A DNA stretch of 35,884 nt from a bacterium (GCA_024226335.1 JAAELY010000052.1:1-35884); one strand, 5' to 3'. Shown: positions 9,080 to 17,856, numbered from the stretch's first letter. The notes: generated by a model not told the origin, from the letters alone. Made by a program: numbers and translations.

Positions 9080-9940
9080 TCAGATCAGCTCGACCGGGTC
9101 GCCGATGGCGATCCGACCGGGCGTGCATACCGACGCATAGGCGCCCAGGTTCTGGGCCAGATCGCGCACGATCGCGCGCATCAAACCAGGGTCCGCCGGG
9201 AGTTGGCGCTGGGCCCGACCCGGGATGGCGCAACGGACGGTCGGAATCTCGACCTGTAGCTCCGCCTGCCCGATGCGCAGTCTTCGCTCATTCCAGTCGG
9301 CCTCGACGGGCCCGATGGCCTCACCCTCGCTCTCGATCAACAGATTGGGTCGAAAGCGCGCGGGGTGCGCGTCCGTGCCCGGATGCAACTCCTCGAGTCG
9401 GCGCAGAGAAGCCGTCGTCAGCAGGTGCAGCGGAAAGGAGTCGAAGTAGGTGCCGGGCGGACAGGCGAAGAACGCGAGATCGCGTCGGAAGCCGGAAAAA
9501 TCGGGCAGGGGTTCACCGGGCTGACGGTCCATCACCTGTCGAAGTTCGGTCTCCATATCGGGGGCATCCGGCTTGCCGCGCCGGTAGTGGTCGAGGTCTT
9601 CCGCTGGTTTGCGAGGCCAGAGTGTGACGGGTCGCCCCAGCAGGGCCGAGAGGCGTTCGCCCGCATCTGAGGCGTCGCTGCGCAGTTCCGTGCCGTCGGG
9701 CAGGACGATCTCGGCCGGTGGAACTTCATCGCCCTCGGGTTCTTTGGTGTAGCGCGCGCGACACAGAAGCAGTTCGGGGAATTTCCGCCCGTTGCGGATC
9801 TCGCCCGCGGTCTCGTCGCGCACGGCCCAGCCCCGGTCCCCGGGGAGCCCAAGGTCTCCGAGCAGGCACTCCTGCAGATCCTCTCCCTCCATCGATTTGA
9901 CCGCGTACCGCCACAGGCCAGCCAACCGCCCTACGATCAT
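9080..9940 (-). CDS. MOSC domain protein with N-terminal beta-barrel
   Basis: A 286-residue protein: an N-terminal MOSC beta-barrel part beginning IVGRLAGLWRYAVKSMEGE, the LPGDRGWAV motif, then the MOSC domain with HPARFRPNLLIE and the conserved cysteine in TVRCAIPGRA. MOSC proteins bind molybdenum cofactor and include the mARC/YcbX N-reductases, which reduce N-hydroxylated compounds. That role is likely but not shown here. ATG 9940 is preferred over the upstream TTG 9958 because GGGGA lies seven bases before it and it gives the usual N-terminus. It diverges from the RidA gene over 41 bp, so both promoters share that small gap. Together with the AOR operon this is a second Mo/W-cofactor protein in the window. 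Confidence 0.88.
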   Translation of the reverse strand: MIVGRLAGLWRYAVKSMEGEDLQECLLGDLGLPGDRGWAVRDETAGEIRNGRKFPELLLCRARYTKEPEGDEVPPAEIVLPDGTELRSDASDAGERLSALLGRPVTLWPRKPAEDLDHYRRGKPDAPDMETELRQVMDRQPGEPLPDFSGFRRDLAFFACPPGTYFDSFPLHLLTTASLRRLEELHPGTDAHPARFRPNLLIESEGEAIGPVEADWNERRLRIGQAELQVEIPTVRCAIPGRAQRQLPADPGLMRAIVRDLAQNLGAYASVCTPGRIAIGDPVELI

Positions 9941-9981
9941 CGTACAATCCCCGCGCAATTCATTTGTAAAGAGGAGAACCC

Positions 9982-10383
9982 ATGAAGCGCAATCTGGTCA
10001 ACCCGCCCGGAACCGAGGCCGTCTACAAGAGCTGGAAGTTTTCTCAGGCCGTGCGCGTCGGCGATACGATCTGGGTTTCCGGCCAGGTCGGTACCGGTCC
10101 CGAGGGAATCCCGGCGGAGATCGACAAGCAGGCGCGTCTGGCTTTCGAAAATCTGAAGGCAGTGCTCGCGGAAGCGGGCGCCAGCCTGGCCGATGTCGTG
10201 GAACTGGTCAGCTACCACACCGATATCAGCGAAGTGCCAGCCGTGGCCGCGGTCAAGGACGAGTTCATCCCGCAGGACTACCCGGCCTGGACGGTTCTGG
10301 GCGTCAGCGCTCTCATTCTTCCCGATCTGCGTCTGGAGATCAGAGCCACGGCCGTGTTGGGAAGCTCCGAAGTCGAGCGTTAG
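9982..10383 (+). CDS. RidA family protein (YjgF/YER057c/UK114)
   Basis: 133 residues, the normal size for the trimeric Rid fold. It shows IWVSGQVGTGPEG near the N-terminus, the long QARLAFENLKAVLAEAGAS helix, and near the C-terminus LRLEIRATAVLG, which contains the Arg that holds the substrate carboxylate in RidA-type enzymes. Family members hydrolyse reactive enamine/imine intermediates released by PLP enzymes; other Rid subgroups have catabolic roles, so the exact substrate is open. A strong Shine-Dalgarno (AAAGAGGAGAA) precedes the ATG. It is divergent from the MOSC gene and convergent with the next hydrolase. Confidence 0.92.
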   Translation: MKRNLVNPPGTEAVYKSWKFSQAVRVGDTIWVSGQVGTGPEGIPAEIDKQARLAFENLKAVLAEAGASLADVVELVSYHTDISEVPAVAAVKDEFIPQDYPAWTVLGVSALILPDLRLEIRATAVLGSSEVER

Positions 10384-10465
10384 TTCAGCCGCCGTAGACC
10401 GCCAGGCCGAGGTACACGCCAATCTGCGTGCTGTCCAGCGGGGAGACGGTCCTGGTGTTCTGCGT
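10384..10465 (-). other. 82-bp gap holding an in-frame tail after the hydrolase stop
   Basis: Downstream of the hydrolase stop (TGA at 10468-10466) the same frame stays open for 26 codons to a second TGA at 10387-10385. It ends TQIGVYLGLAVYGG, which reads like a natural membrane-protein or barrel C-terminus rather than random GC-rich translation. It may be a remnant of another gene or the original longer end of the hydrolase. No separate start or Shine-Dalgarno is seen. Confidence 0.3.
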
Positions 10466-11524
10466 TCAGGATCCGGGAGCCAGGGGGAGCAGGCGTTCGA
10501 TCAGCTTCTGCTGGAATTCGGCAGGGGATTCGATCGGGACCATGTGCCCGGCTTCTTCGAACCAGACGATCTCGGTCGTGGAAGGGGCGAGGCGGGCCGC
10601 CCATTCTTCTACGAGCGGGAAGGGTGTGTTCCAGTCGTGGCGTCCCGTGAAGAAGAAGACCGGAACTTCGAACTGCGGAATCTGTGTGGGAAAATCGACT
10701 TCGTCCATGCCGCCCCAGAGGGCATCGAGGCTCGACATGAAGCACCCCAGCCATGACACGCGCGTGGACAGAGTGTATTCGCGTCCAAAGAGTGCGGACG
10801 GAAGTATGTTGAGCAACTGGTCGCTCGCGTAGATGCTGCCATCGTAGGCGTTGAGCCAGTTGCGCTGAACGACGAGTTCTTCGGACGTTCCATAGGGTGG
10901 AGAGACCGTGGCCAGCTCTTTCAAGGCTTCTTCGTCGCCGCGCCGACCGGCTTCTTCGACTACCCACTGATAGGAGAGTTCCTCGTTGCGCCGACCGTTG
11001 ACCACCTGGCCGAGCCCCACGTACGCGTAATACAGATCGGGCCGTTTCTGGGCTGCCAGAGCTCCGATGATGCTTCCCCACGAATGGCCGAGCAGGAAGA
11101 TCTTGCCCCCGGCGCCTTCGCGCCGCGAGAGGATCTCCGAAAGCTCGATCGTATCGCTCACGATCTGTTCGAGCGTCACGGTGTTCCAGTCGACCCCCTT
11201 ACAGGAGGCCCCCGCTCCGCGTTGATCCCAGTGCACCACGACGAAGTGTTCTTCGAGTCGCTTCGAGTAGTAGGGTGCGACCGGCAGCATGGCCGCACCC
11301 GGACCCCCGTGCAGGTAGAGGAGGACGGGTTGGGTCGCGTCCTGACCGCGCAACAGAAGAGTCTGTTCAAGACCGCCGAGCAGCACGCGTTCGAGCGATG
11401 CGATCGAGTTTCTTCCGGGAATCGAGGCCGTGCCCGCGGGAACCAGCCACCAGCCTGCGAAAAACAAGCAGAGAATTCCGACTAGCCCTGCCAAAGTCAT
11501 CAGTCCGCGGCGCAACCAGATCAT
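10466..11524 (-). CDS. proline iminopeptidase-like alpha/beta hydrolase (S33 type)
   Basis: A 352-residue protein with an N-terminal hydrophobic helix (LMTLAGLVGILCLFFAGWWLVP) after a short basic segment, so it is membrane-anchored or exported. The hydrolase core has LYLHGGPGAAM (the HGGPG oxyanion motif typical of prolyl iminopeptidases), HWDQRGAGAS, the nucleophile elbow LGHSWGSIIG, the acid in TGRHDWNTP, and the His in EEAGHMVPIE. This combination matches family S33, which removes N-terminal proline or acts on related amides and esters. The upstream in-frame start at 11629 would add 35 residues unlike the family; ATG 11524 places the hydrophobic helix properly. It is divergent from the MaoC gene and convergent with RidA. 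Confidence 0.82.
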   Translation of the reverse strand: MIWLRRGLMTLAGLVGILCLFFAGWWLVPAGTASIPGRNSIASLERVLLGGLEQTLLLRGQDATQPVLLYLHGGPGAAMLPVAPYYSKRLEEHFVVVHWDQRGAGASCKGVDWNTVTLEQIVSDTIELSEILSRREGAGGKIFLLGHSWGSIIGALAAQKRPDLYYAYVGLGQVVNGRRNEELSYQWVVEEAGRRGDEEALKELATVSPPYGTSEELVVQRNWLNAYDGSIYASDQLLNILPSALFGREYTLSTRVSWLGCFMSSLDALWGGMDEVDFPTQIPQFEVPVFFFTGRHDWNTPFPLVEEWAARLAPSTTEIVWFEEAGHMVPIESPAEFQQKLIERLLPLAPGS

Positions 11525-11627
11525 TTGACAATAGTATGCCAGCTCAATCGAGATGGCTCGTGCAGTTTCAACAATGACGGCTCGATGTGGATAGACTGAG
11601 AAGACCATCCGTTGGGAAAGGGCGAGC

Positions 11628-12566
11628 ATGTCTTCTGAACGCTTCCACCCACAGCCCCTGAAAACCTTTCGCGGTCCGTTGCCGAGTTCACTGACCGATG
11701 CTGCGGTCGAAGGTCAGGGCGAAGAGGGGCAGGCGATTGGGCTCTTGCGGGATGCGGGGAGTGTTCCCCCCGACGTGTTGATGGGCATGAGCTTGTTTCT
11801 GCTGGTCAATCAACCGCGCAGGCCGCGTGAAGACGGAAGCCGGCCCAAGGGTGCGGTTTCCGGTGGGGTCTGGGTGCGCGAACAGGTAACGATTCACCGA
11901 CCGGTTCGGATCGGGCAGTCCCTGGTGATCGAAGGCGAGTCGGCGCGTCGTTTCAGTCGCCGGGGTCGCCGCTACGGTGTCACGATCGCGGAGACGCGTG
12001 ACTTCGACGGCCGACTCCTGGTCTCCAACCGGACGACGGGTCTGCTGAGCTATCGCAAAGACGAAGCGCTACCCGACGGAGCCGAGGGAAGAACGGAGGA
12101 CGATCTCGGTTTCGCCGGACCCGATGCCCGCCGGGCTGTGGCCAATCCCGAGATCGACAAACTCACACGACTTTCGCCGGGAGATCGATTCGAAGGCAAA
12201 CGCTCTCTGGTGTCTCTGGAGATGATGCGCAAGCGCGATGCCGCACGAGACGAGAATCCGATCCACACCGATCCAGAGGTCGCAAAGCGCGAAGGGCTCG
12301 CCGCACCGATCGCGGGGGGATCTCATGTCGCGGCCTTTCTGACGGAGACGCTGATGCGAGCCTGGGGACCGGAAGTGCTCCTGCATGGCGCGCACTTCGA
12401 CCTCAGGTGGAAGGCGCAGACCTTTGCGGATACACGGATTACTCCCGTCGCCATCGTGAAGCGGGCGACGCCGGAACTCGTCGAACTTTCGCTGAGTGTC
12501 GAGGGTGAAGATCGAACTGCGCTCGAAGGCGCGCTGTACATTCCTCTCGCCGAGTCGCGTGGGTGA
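11628..12566 (+). CDS. double-hotdog MaoC-like dehydratase / acyl-CoA hydratase
   Basis: 312 residues arranged as two hotdog halves. The N-terminal half (about 1-145) lacks an obvious active-site motif. The C-terminal half carries DENPIHTDPEVA (Asp208, His213), matching the hydratase-2/MaoC signature D-x-N-P-[IV]-H followed five residues later by Ala. The closest named types are the FAS1-like dehydratase/MaoC proteins that hydrate or dehydrate enoyl-CoA or mesaconyl/methylmalyl-CoA thioesters; the substrate is not determined. Its TGA overlaps the GTG of the CoA-transferase gene (GTGA), so the enzymes are translationally coupled and probably act on the same CoA thioester. Confidence 0.85.
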   Translation: MSSERFHPQPLKTFRGPLPSSLTDAAVEGQGEEGQAIGLLRDAGSVPPDVLMGMSLFLLVNQPRRPREDGSRPKGAVSGGVWVREQVTIHRPVRIGQSLVIEGESARRFSRRGRRYGVTIAETRDFDGRLLVSNRTTGLLSYRKDEALPDGAEGRTEDDLGFAGPDARRAVANPEIDKLTRLSPGDRFEGKRSLVSLEMMRKRDAARDENPIHTDPEVAKREGLAAPIAGGSHVAAFLTETLMRAWGPEVLLHGAHFDLRWKAQTFADTRITPVAIVKRATPELVELSLSVEGEDRTALEGALYIPLAESRG

Positions 12567-14992
12567 CCGTCACGGCGCTCACGGGAGTTCGAGTTCTGGA
12601 CCTCGCGGATGAATCGGCCGCGTTCGCGACGCGTATCCTGGCGGATCTAGGTGCGGACGTCATCAAAGTGGAACCGCCCGGCGGAAGTCGCACGCGCAGC
12701 CGCGCGCCTTTTCTAGACGGTATTCCCGGCCCGGAGCGCAGCTTCTTTCATTTGTACCACGATGCGAACAAGCGCTCTGTCGTGATCGATCGCGCCAGTG
12801 ATGCCGGCGAAGCCCAGTTTCGAAATCTCGTGTGTTCAGCTGATGTTCTCGTGGAGACGGCGGCGCCCGCGCAGCGGGACGAGTTGCGCCTCGAATCTGA
12901 GCGGCTTCGCTCCTGGAATCCCCGACTGATTCACGCTTCCGTTCCCGCTTTTGCATCGGACGGAGAGTGGGCCGACTGGCGTGGAAACGATCTGATTGCG
13001 GGTGCGGCCAGCGGACTGGTCTGGGTATCCGGTGACGTGCGATCCGCGCCGCTGCAGGGCTCGGCTCGACCTGCATACGCGATGGCCAGTCTGGCGGCTG
13101 CGACGGGGGTGATGGTGGCTCTCTCCAGTCGCGATCGATCTTCGAGTTGCGGAGCTCACTTCGAAGTTTCCTTGCAGGAGGCCGCCTGCATGGCCGCGAT
13201 CCAGACGGCGACGCCAACCTTCTGGTCGTGGTTCGGTCGGGTTCCCGGACGTCCGGGGCTTTCCAATGCGCTGCGCTGCAAGGACGGCGGTTACGTAGGC
13301 GTGTTGATCCGGCCGGCGGGATTCGAACTCTTTCTCGACTGGGTCGAAGAAGCCGGCATCGAAACCACACTCACTCCAGAAGATGCCCACTATGCAGAGA
13401 CCGGCGCGCCCAGGCGCGGCAATCCCGTTTCGGCTGCAACTCTGGAACTCGCCGCACGCTACGGGAGAGACGCATTCGCGGAGCGCGCAGGGCGTGCGCA
13501 GATCGTATGTCTGCCGATCCTCGATTTTCCGAGCATGGAGACGCATCCCCACTATCAGGCGAACGAACAGTTTCTCGAGGTCGAGCACGCTTCACTCGGC
13601 CGGACGCTCGGCTTTCCGCGCAGCCCGGTCGACGCAATGGAACAGGATGTAGACCTCGGCCGTGCACCCCTTCTCGACGAGCACGGCCCGGAGATCGCGA
13701 GGGAACTCGCCTCGCTCAAAACGGGGTCTGCCGAGCCGCAGCCTGAACCACCGCGGTCCGCTGAGCCGGGTCCGAGGTTTGATCCCCTGCGGGCCCTCGC
13801 CGGAGTTCGCGTCGTCGACTTCTGCTGGGTACTCGCAGGACCGATCGGAACTCGACTGCTCGCTAGTTTCGGCGCCGATGTGATTCGCGTCGAGTCGACT
13901 CGCCACGCCGATGGAATGCGGTTTTCGGCGGGGCCTGATGGGAAACCCGACGCCACTCTGGGCGGTCTGTTCAATACCGCCAATGCCGGGAAACGTTCAC
14001 TCAGCATCGATCTGTCGACGGAGCGGGGTCGAGAAGTCGTGCGCCGTCTGGTGGCCGGGGCGGATGTCGTTACCAACAACTATCGGCCGGGCGCCCTCGA
14101 GCGCATGGGTTTCGGTTATGAGTCCCTGTGCCAGATTCGACCGGACATCATTCTCTTGAACCTTCCGGGTACGCACAAAGACGGACCGTGGCGCGATCGA
14201 CCGACCATGGGAAACGTCGTGATGGCCGCTTCGGGGTTCAACACTCTCATGGGCTTTCCCGACGAACGGCCCCGCGGTATCGGCGTTGCGTATCCGGACT
14301 TCACTTCACCCTACCTATTGGCCACGACCGTGATGGCGGCCTTGCGTCAGCGCGAACGCACCGGAAAGGGTCAGGAACTCGATCTATCCCAGCTATCGGC
14401 GACCATCTCCTTGCTGGGTGCGGAGTGGATGCAGTACCGCGCCACCGGCGTCCAGCCACCACCCGCTGCCAATCGAGATGCGAACTACTGTCCCCATGGC
14501 GTGTATCCGACACGCGGGGAAGATGAGTGGTGTGCGGTTGCGATCGAGGACGATGCTGCCTGGACTCGACTCTGCACCCAGATGAACCGATCTGAACTGT
14601 CGACCGATCCCCGGTTTGCCACGCATTTTGCCCGCAAGGCCAACGAGGATGAACTCGATGAGATCGTCCGCCGTTTCAGCGAGGGCCTGGACCGCTGGGA
14701 ACTCGCCGCGCGCCTGCAAGCCGACGGAATCGCCGCATCTCCTGTCGAGAATCTCCGCGATACCTTCGAGCGCGACCCGCAATTGCGCCCGCACTACCAG
14801 ATCGTGCGACAACCCGTAGCGCCTGAACTCGACATCCCCATCGATCGCGATGCGATCCGTTTTGACGGTGTCGACCAGCGCTTGACTCGCGCGCCCATGC
14901 TGGGAGAGCACAACGAGGCGGTCTTGTGTGACCTTCTGGACATGAGCGACGAGGAGTACCAGCAGTTGCGGGTCGATGGGGTGCTCGTCTAG
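12563..14992 (+). CDS. tandem class III CoA-transferase (CaiB/BaiF), two-domain fusion
   Basis: 809 residues, about twice the family's usual 400, made of two CaiB/BaiF domains: the first from VRVLDLADESAAFATRILADLGADVIKVEPP, the second from VRVVDFCWVLAGPIGTRLLASFGADVIRVE (about residue 409). Enzymes of this family move CoA between carboxylic acids through an Asp-bound anhydride. In domain 2 that Asp is visible as Asp579 in YPDFTSPYLLA. At the equivalent place in domain 1 the sequence is RPAYAMASLAAATG, with Tyr172 in the Asp position, so domain 1 is probably structural or regulatory. GTG start at 12563 overlaps the MaoC stop. The fusion resembles the heterodimer layout seen when two CoA-transferase subunits are encoded separately. 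Confidence 0.88.
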   Translation: MTVTALTGVRVLDLADESAAFATRILADLGADVIKVEPPGGSRTRSRAPFLDGIPGPERSFFHLYHDANKRSVVIDRASDAGEAQFRNLVCSADVLVETAAPAQRDELRLESERLRSWNPRLIHASVPAFASDGEWADWRGNDLIAGAASGLVWVSGDVRSAPLQGSARPAYAMASLAAATGVMVALSSRDRSSSCGAHFEVSLQEAACMAAIQTATPTFWSWFGRVPGRPGLSNALRCKDGGYVGVLIRPAGFELFLDWVEEAGIETTLTPEDAHYAETGAPRRGNPVSAATLELAARYGRDAFAERAGRAQIVCLPILDFPSMETHPHYQANEQFLEVEHASLGRTLGFPRSPVDAMEQDVDLGRAPLLDEHGPEIARELASLKTGSAEPQPEPPRSAEPGPRFDPLRALAGVRVVDFCWVLAGPIGTRLLASFGADVIRVESTRHADGMRFSAGPDGKPDATLGGLFNTANAGKRSLSIDLSTERGREVVRRLVAGADVVTNNYRPGALERMGFGYESLCQIRPDIILLNLPGTHKDGPWRDRPTMGNVVMAASGFNTLMGFPDERPRGIGVAYPDFTSPYLLATTVMAALRQRERTGKGQELDLSQLSATISLLGAEWMQYRATGVQPPPAANRDANYCPHGVYPTRGEDEWCAVAIEDDAAWTRLCTQMNRSELSTDPRFATHFARKANEDELDEIVRRFSEGLDRWELAARLQADGIAASPVENLRDTFERDPQLRPHYQIVRQPVAPELDIPIDRDAIRFDGVDQRLTRAPMLGEHNEAVLCDLLDMSDEEYQQLRVDGVLV

Positions 14993-15071
14993 CCCGCGCG
15001 GAATGGACTTGCACGGGGGCGGTGAAAGCGAGATCCTTCCAACGCGAGAACGCGCACGCGAAGGAGGTTCC

Positions 15072-15791
15072 ATGAGTCTTTTGGCACGAATTTCTACAGC
15101 CCGAGCGGCGATGAAGGAACTTGCGGAGGATCCGGAGAAGACCGAGAAGGTCTTCGTCATCGTCGAGGCCCTCTCTGGAAAGAACTCGCAACGCCTGTTG
15201 CGCAGTATCAGGCAGGATCCTGCGGGTATACGTCTGCTTCGCGAACGTCCCGTCTTCGATACTTCGACGTGCGATCTCGACGACCTGCTCGCGCTTCCGG
15301 CTGGAAGTTTTGGGCGTACCTTCGCAGAGTGGATGACGTTGAACGGATTCGAACCGGGATTGATGGAGAGGAAGTCATCCGCACCCGATCCCGAGGTCGC
15401 CTATCTTTCCCAACGACTCACTCAGGTACACGATTTCTGGCACGTGCTCACCGGCTACAATCGCGACCCGGTTGGCGAGCTCGGCGTTCTGGCTTTTGGC
15501 TGGGCGCAGATGCACAGCCTGGGCATCGGTTACCTGCTCGGGACGATTCTCATGCGCAGCACTCGCGCAACCTGGTCTGAGGGCAAGCTCGTGAGTCCAC
15601 TTCTTCCCTTCATGTGGCGCGCCTATCGGGCCGGACGACGCGCACGCTTCCTGGCTCCACTGGTCCTGGAGGATCTGTTCGAGATGCCACTCGACGAAGC
15701 CCGGGGGCTGCTCGGAGTCGAACCGCTGCGGGAATCAATCTCGGCCGAAGCGCTACCGCCGATCGCGGCCCCGCTGGCTGCCGGAGCGTAG
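15072..15791 (+). CDS. Coq4 family protein
   Basis: 239 residues with the Coq4 signature HDFWHVLTGYNRDPVGE, that is H-D-x-x-H-x11-E (His120, Asp121, His124, Glu136), which binds a divalent metal. Coq4 supports ubiquinone biosynthesis in mitochondria, where it has been linked to C1 decarboxylation and hydroxylation of the quinone ring; bacterial homologues are less studied. The helix-rich context after the motif (LGVLAFGWAQMHSLGIGYLLG) also matches. AAGGAGG at 15061-15067 fixes the ATG at 15072 against a longer open frame from 14976. It may share a transcript with the CoA-transferase 80 bp upstream. Confidence 0.85.
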   Translation: MSLLARISTARAAMKELAEDPEKTEKVFVIVEALSGKNSQRLLRSIRQDPAGIRLLRERPVFDTSTCDLDDLLALPAGSFGRTFAEWMTLNGFEPGLMERKSSAPDPEVAYLSQRLTQVHDFWHVLTGYNRDPVGELGVLAFGWAQMHSLGIGYLLGTILMRSTRATWSEGKLVSPLLPFMWRAYRAGRRARFLAPLVLEDLFEMPLDEARGLLGVEPLRESISAEALPPIAAPLAAGA

Positions 15792-15841
15792 GGCCGGGGA
15801 CGGTCTTCTTTGCGCGAGTATTGGATGTGTGAGATCCCGGA

Positions 15842-16807
15842 GTGAGTGAGCGTCCGCGAATCCTGTTCGTCGACGACGAATCTCATGTACTGGAAGGCTT
15901 GAAGCGAAATCTCCGCTCGCTGCGCGATGAGTGGGAAATGGAGTTCTTCGATGCGGCCCCCGACGCCCTGAGTCAGGTCGAAAGGGCCGGAGCCTGCGTC
16001 GTCGTGACCGACTGGATGATGCCCGGCATGGACGGTGTATCGCTCATCGAACGGCTGGTGGAGTACCGCCGCGAGAGCAATGAAAGCTGTTATGTGATCC
16101 TTCTGACCGGACGCAGCGATACCAGTTCCGTGGTCGAAGCGCTGGAAATTGGTGCGGACGACTACATTGCCAAGCCGTTTGAGCTGCGCGAAGTCATCGC
16201 CCGAATCCGAGTGGGGCTTCGCGTGGTTCAACTCGAACGGGCGCTAAGGGAAAAGAACGACCAGCTCCGACACCTGAGCCTCGTGGATCCCCTGACGGCT
16301 TTGTTCAATCGCCGTCGGGCGGATGAAGTCCTGGCGGCTGAGTACGAGCGGATGCAACGCGGCATCAGCCACTTTGGAATCGTGCTATTCGATCTGGATC
16401 ACTTCAAATCGATCAACGATCGATTCGGACACGAAACCGGAGACCTCGTACTGAAGCAGGTCGCGGACTGCCTGAAAGCAGACGTCCGTCCCTATGACTC
16501 TGTCGTGCGCTGGGGCGGTGAAGAGATCCTCATCATCTGCCCGGAACTGATGGGAGAGAGGTTATTGCACGTTGCGGATCGGCACCGCCTGGCGATCGAG
16601 AACCTCTCGATCGCGACCGCACCTTCGTCGCAACACCCTTCCTCTCCGGTTCCCGTGACCGTGAGCGGTGGGTTTGCGGACACGCGCTTCTCTGGCGCGA
16701 ATTCCGTCGAGGAACTCGTCGCACTCGCCGACGCCGCGCTCTACCGGGCCAAGGATTCCGGCCGCAATCGGGTGCTAGCCGCGCAGCTGGCCGAGGCCAG
16801 GCGCTAG
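15842..16807 (+). CDS. receiver-GGDEF response regulator (probable diguanylate cyclase)
   Basis: Residues 1-125 form a CheY-like receiver (acidic pair Asp11/Asp12, phospho-acceptor Asp57 in VVVTDWMMPGMDG, Lys111 in KPFEL). Residues about 145-315 form a GGDEF domain beginning LVDPLTALFNRRR, with active-site GGEEI at 225-229, a functional variant of GGDEF. An RxxD inhibitory I-site (RPYD, 216-219) sits at the standard five residues upstream, so feedback inhibition by c-di-GMP is expected. The layout matches PleD/WspR-type output regulators made in the cytoplasm. The start is a GTG at 15842. Its receiver strikingly resembles that of the HDOD protein at 22453. No cognate kinase is adjacent. Confidence 0.93.
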   Translation: MSERPRILFVDDESHVLEGLKRNLRSLRDEWEMEFFDAAPDALSQVERAGACVVVTDWMMPGMDGVSLIERLVEYRRESNESCYVILLTGRSDTSSVVEALEIGADDYIAKPFELREVIARIRVGLRVVQLERALREKNDQLRHLSLVDPLTALFNRRRADEVLAAEYERMQRGISHFGIVLFDLDHFKSINDRFGHETGDLVLKQVADCLKADVRPYDSVVRWGGEEILIICPELMGERLLHVADRHRLAIENLSIATAPSSQHPSSPVPVTVSGGFADTRFSGANSVEELVALADAALYRAKDSGRNRVLAAQLAEARR

Positions 16808-16867
16808 CCTGCATTTCTTGCTCGGGCGATCAAGCGACGAAGCATTCCGCAACAATGGAGGAGTGAA

Positions 16868-17314
16868 ATGGAGCCCGCCGAAAAACTGGCCATCTTTGCC
16901 GCGGGGATCTTCTTTCTCAACGCTCTTTTCTGCGGAGTGTGGAAGTACGCGCAGATCCGCAAGAGCGCCGACGGGCGAGCGCATCCCTATGTCGACACCG
17001 CTCACCGCGCATCTCTCCTCTACAGCTTTGCCTCGCTCTTACTCGCCCGCTTCGTGGAGGTTTCTGAATACTCCGCGACGCTCGAGTTGGTCGCTACGGG
17101 TTTCCCTCTGCTCTTCTTCGCACTGGCCATAGCGAACTACATGCTTCACGGAGCGTTGCGCGACACGGACAATGTCTTCGATTCCAGCCAGGTTCAGGCG
17201 GGGAAGGGCGCTTCCGAGTTCACCGTCATCGCCTTCATGTCGGCGCTGATCGTCGCCGAAATTGGCGGTTTCCTGGTTCTCTTCTGGGGGTTTGCGAGCG
17301 CGCAGCTCTTCTAG
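16868..17314 (+). CDS. small four-helix integral membrane protein, function unknown
   Basis: 148 residues with four predicted membrane helices at about 7-25, 47-65, 73-93 and 118-145, joined by a charged loop (KYAQIRKSADGRAHPYVDTAHR) and a polar one (RDTDNVFDSSQVQAGKG). A clean GGAGGAG precedes the ATG by a few bases, and codon usage fits the neighbours, so it is a real gene. The family is not recognised. It follows the GGDEF regulator by 60 bp on the same strand, which may mean cotranscription but says little about function. Confidence 0.75.
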   Translation: MEPAEKLAIFAAGIFFLNALFCGVWKYAQIRKSADGRAHPYVDTAHRASLLYSFASLLLARFVEVSEYSATLELVATGFPLLFFALAIANYMLHGALRDTDNVFDSSQVQAGKGASEFTVIAFMSALIVAEIGGFLVLFWGFASAQLF

Positions 17315-17429
17315 CTGGAGACCGCTGCTTTCGCTCTACCAGGTAAGTTCGCGCAGCATCCGATGGAGTTCTTCCTTCGGGTGTTTCCAGTTCTTCCGAA
17401 GTCAGCGCGACTTCTTTGCGGGAGGCTTC

Positions 17430-17768
17430 CTACGGGCTCGACGGTACGCGCAGGCGCGTACCGTACTGCATCGCCAGAAGGATCTCATCGGGGGGCAGAC
17501 AGCGGGGAAAGCGCACACCACTGATCCGTGCGCCGTGAATGCTGGCACCATCGAGGTCGGCGTGAAACAGGTCGAGGCCCCGCATGTCTGCGTTGCGCAT
17601 ATAGGATCCGCGCAAGTTCGCATGCGAGAGATCTACCCCGCGCAGGTCGATGCTGCGGAGATCGACGTTCTCCAGATCCGGTTGCTCTTCTCCGGCGAGG
17701 CGGTTGAACTCGTCGATCTTGCCATCGACCAGGAGCAGGCGGGTTTCCGAGTTGGTGATCAGACTCAT
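17430..17768 (-). CDS. short pentapeptide-repeat protein
   Basis: A 112-residue protein whose centre (about 30-85) is a run of five-residue repeats of the A(D/N)LxX kind: LENVDLRSIDLRGVDLSHAN and onward to LFHADLDGASIHGARISGV. Such repeats build a right-handed quadrilateral beta-helix. Roles of the family range from DNA-mimic gyrase protection to unknown; this one is short, about eleven coils or fewer, and no partner is indicated. GGAGGAG lies shortly before ATG 17768. The C-terminus (LPPDEILLAMQYGTRLRVP) is not repeat-like. It follows the decayed kinase on the same strand. Confidence 0.8.
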   Translation of the reverse strand: MSLITNSETRLLLVDGKIDEFNRLAGEEQPDLENVDLRSIDLRGVDLSHANLRGSYMRNADMRGLDLFHADLDGASIHGARISGVRFPRCLPPDEILLAMQYGTRLRVPSSP

Positions 17769-17806
17769 TTCAGGCTCCTCCCTCTTGGGATATCGGGCCT
17801 GGGCGG

Positions 17807-17856
17807 CCCACCCTTGAGACGGGCATCCCGAACCCGTGGTCCGAAGAATGGGTGGG
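17807..17856. other. nested inverted repeat between the kinase remnant and the pentapeptide gene
   Basis: CCCACCC (17807-17813) pairs with GGGTGGG (17850-17856), and inside it ACGGG (17819-17823) pairs with CCCGT (17833-17837). On the minus strand it would fold downstream of the decayed kinase and upstream of the pentapeptide gene, so it may be a terminator or 5' leader structure. There is no T-run, so the call is tentative. Confidence 0.35.
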
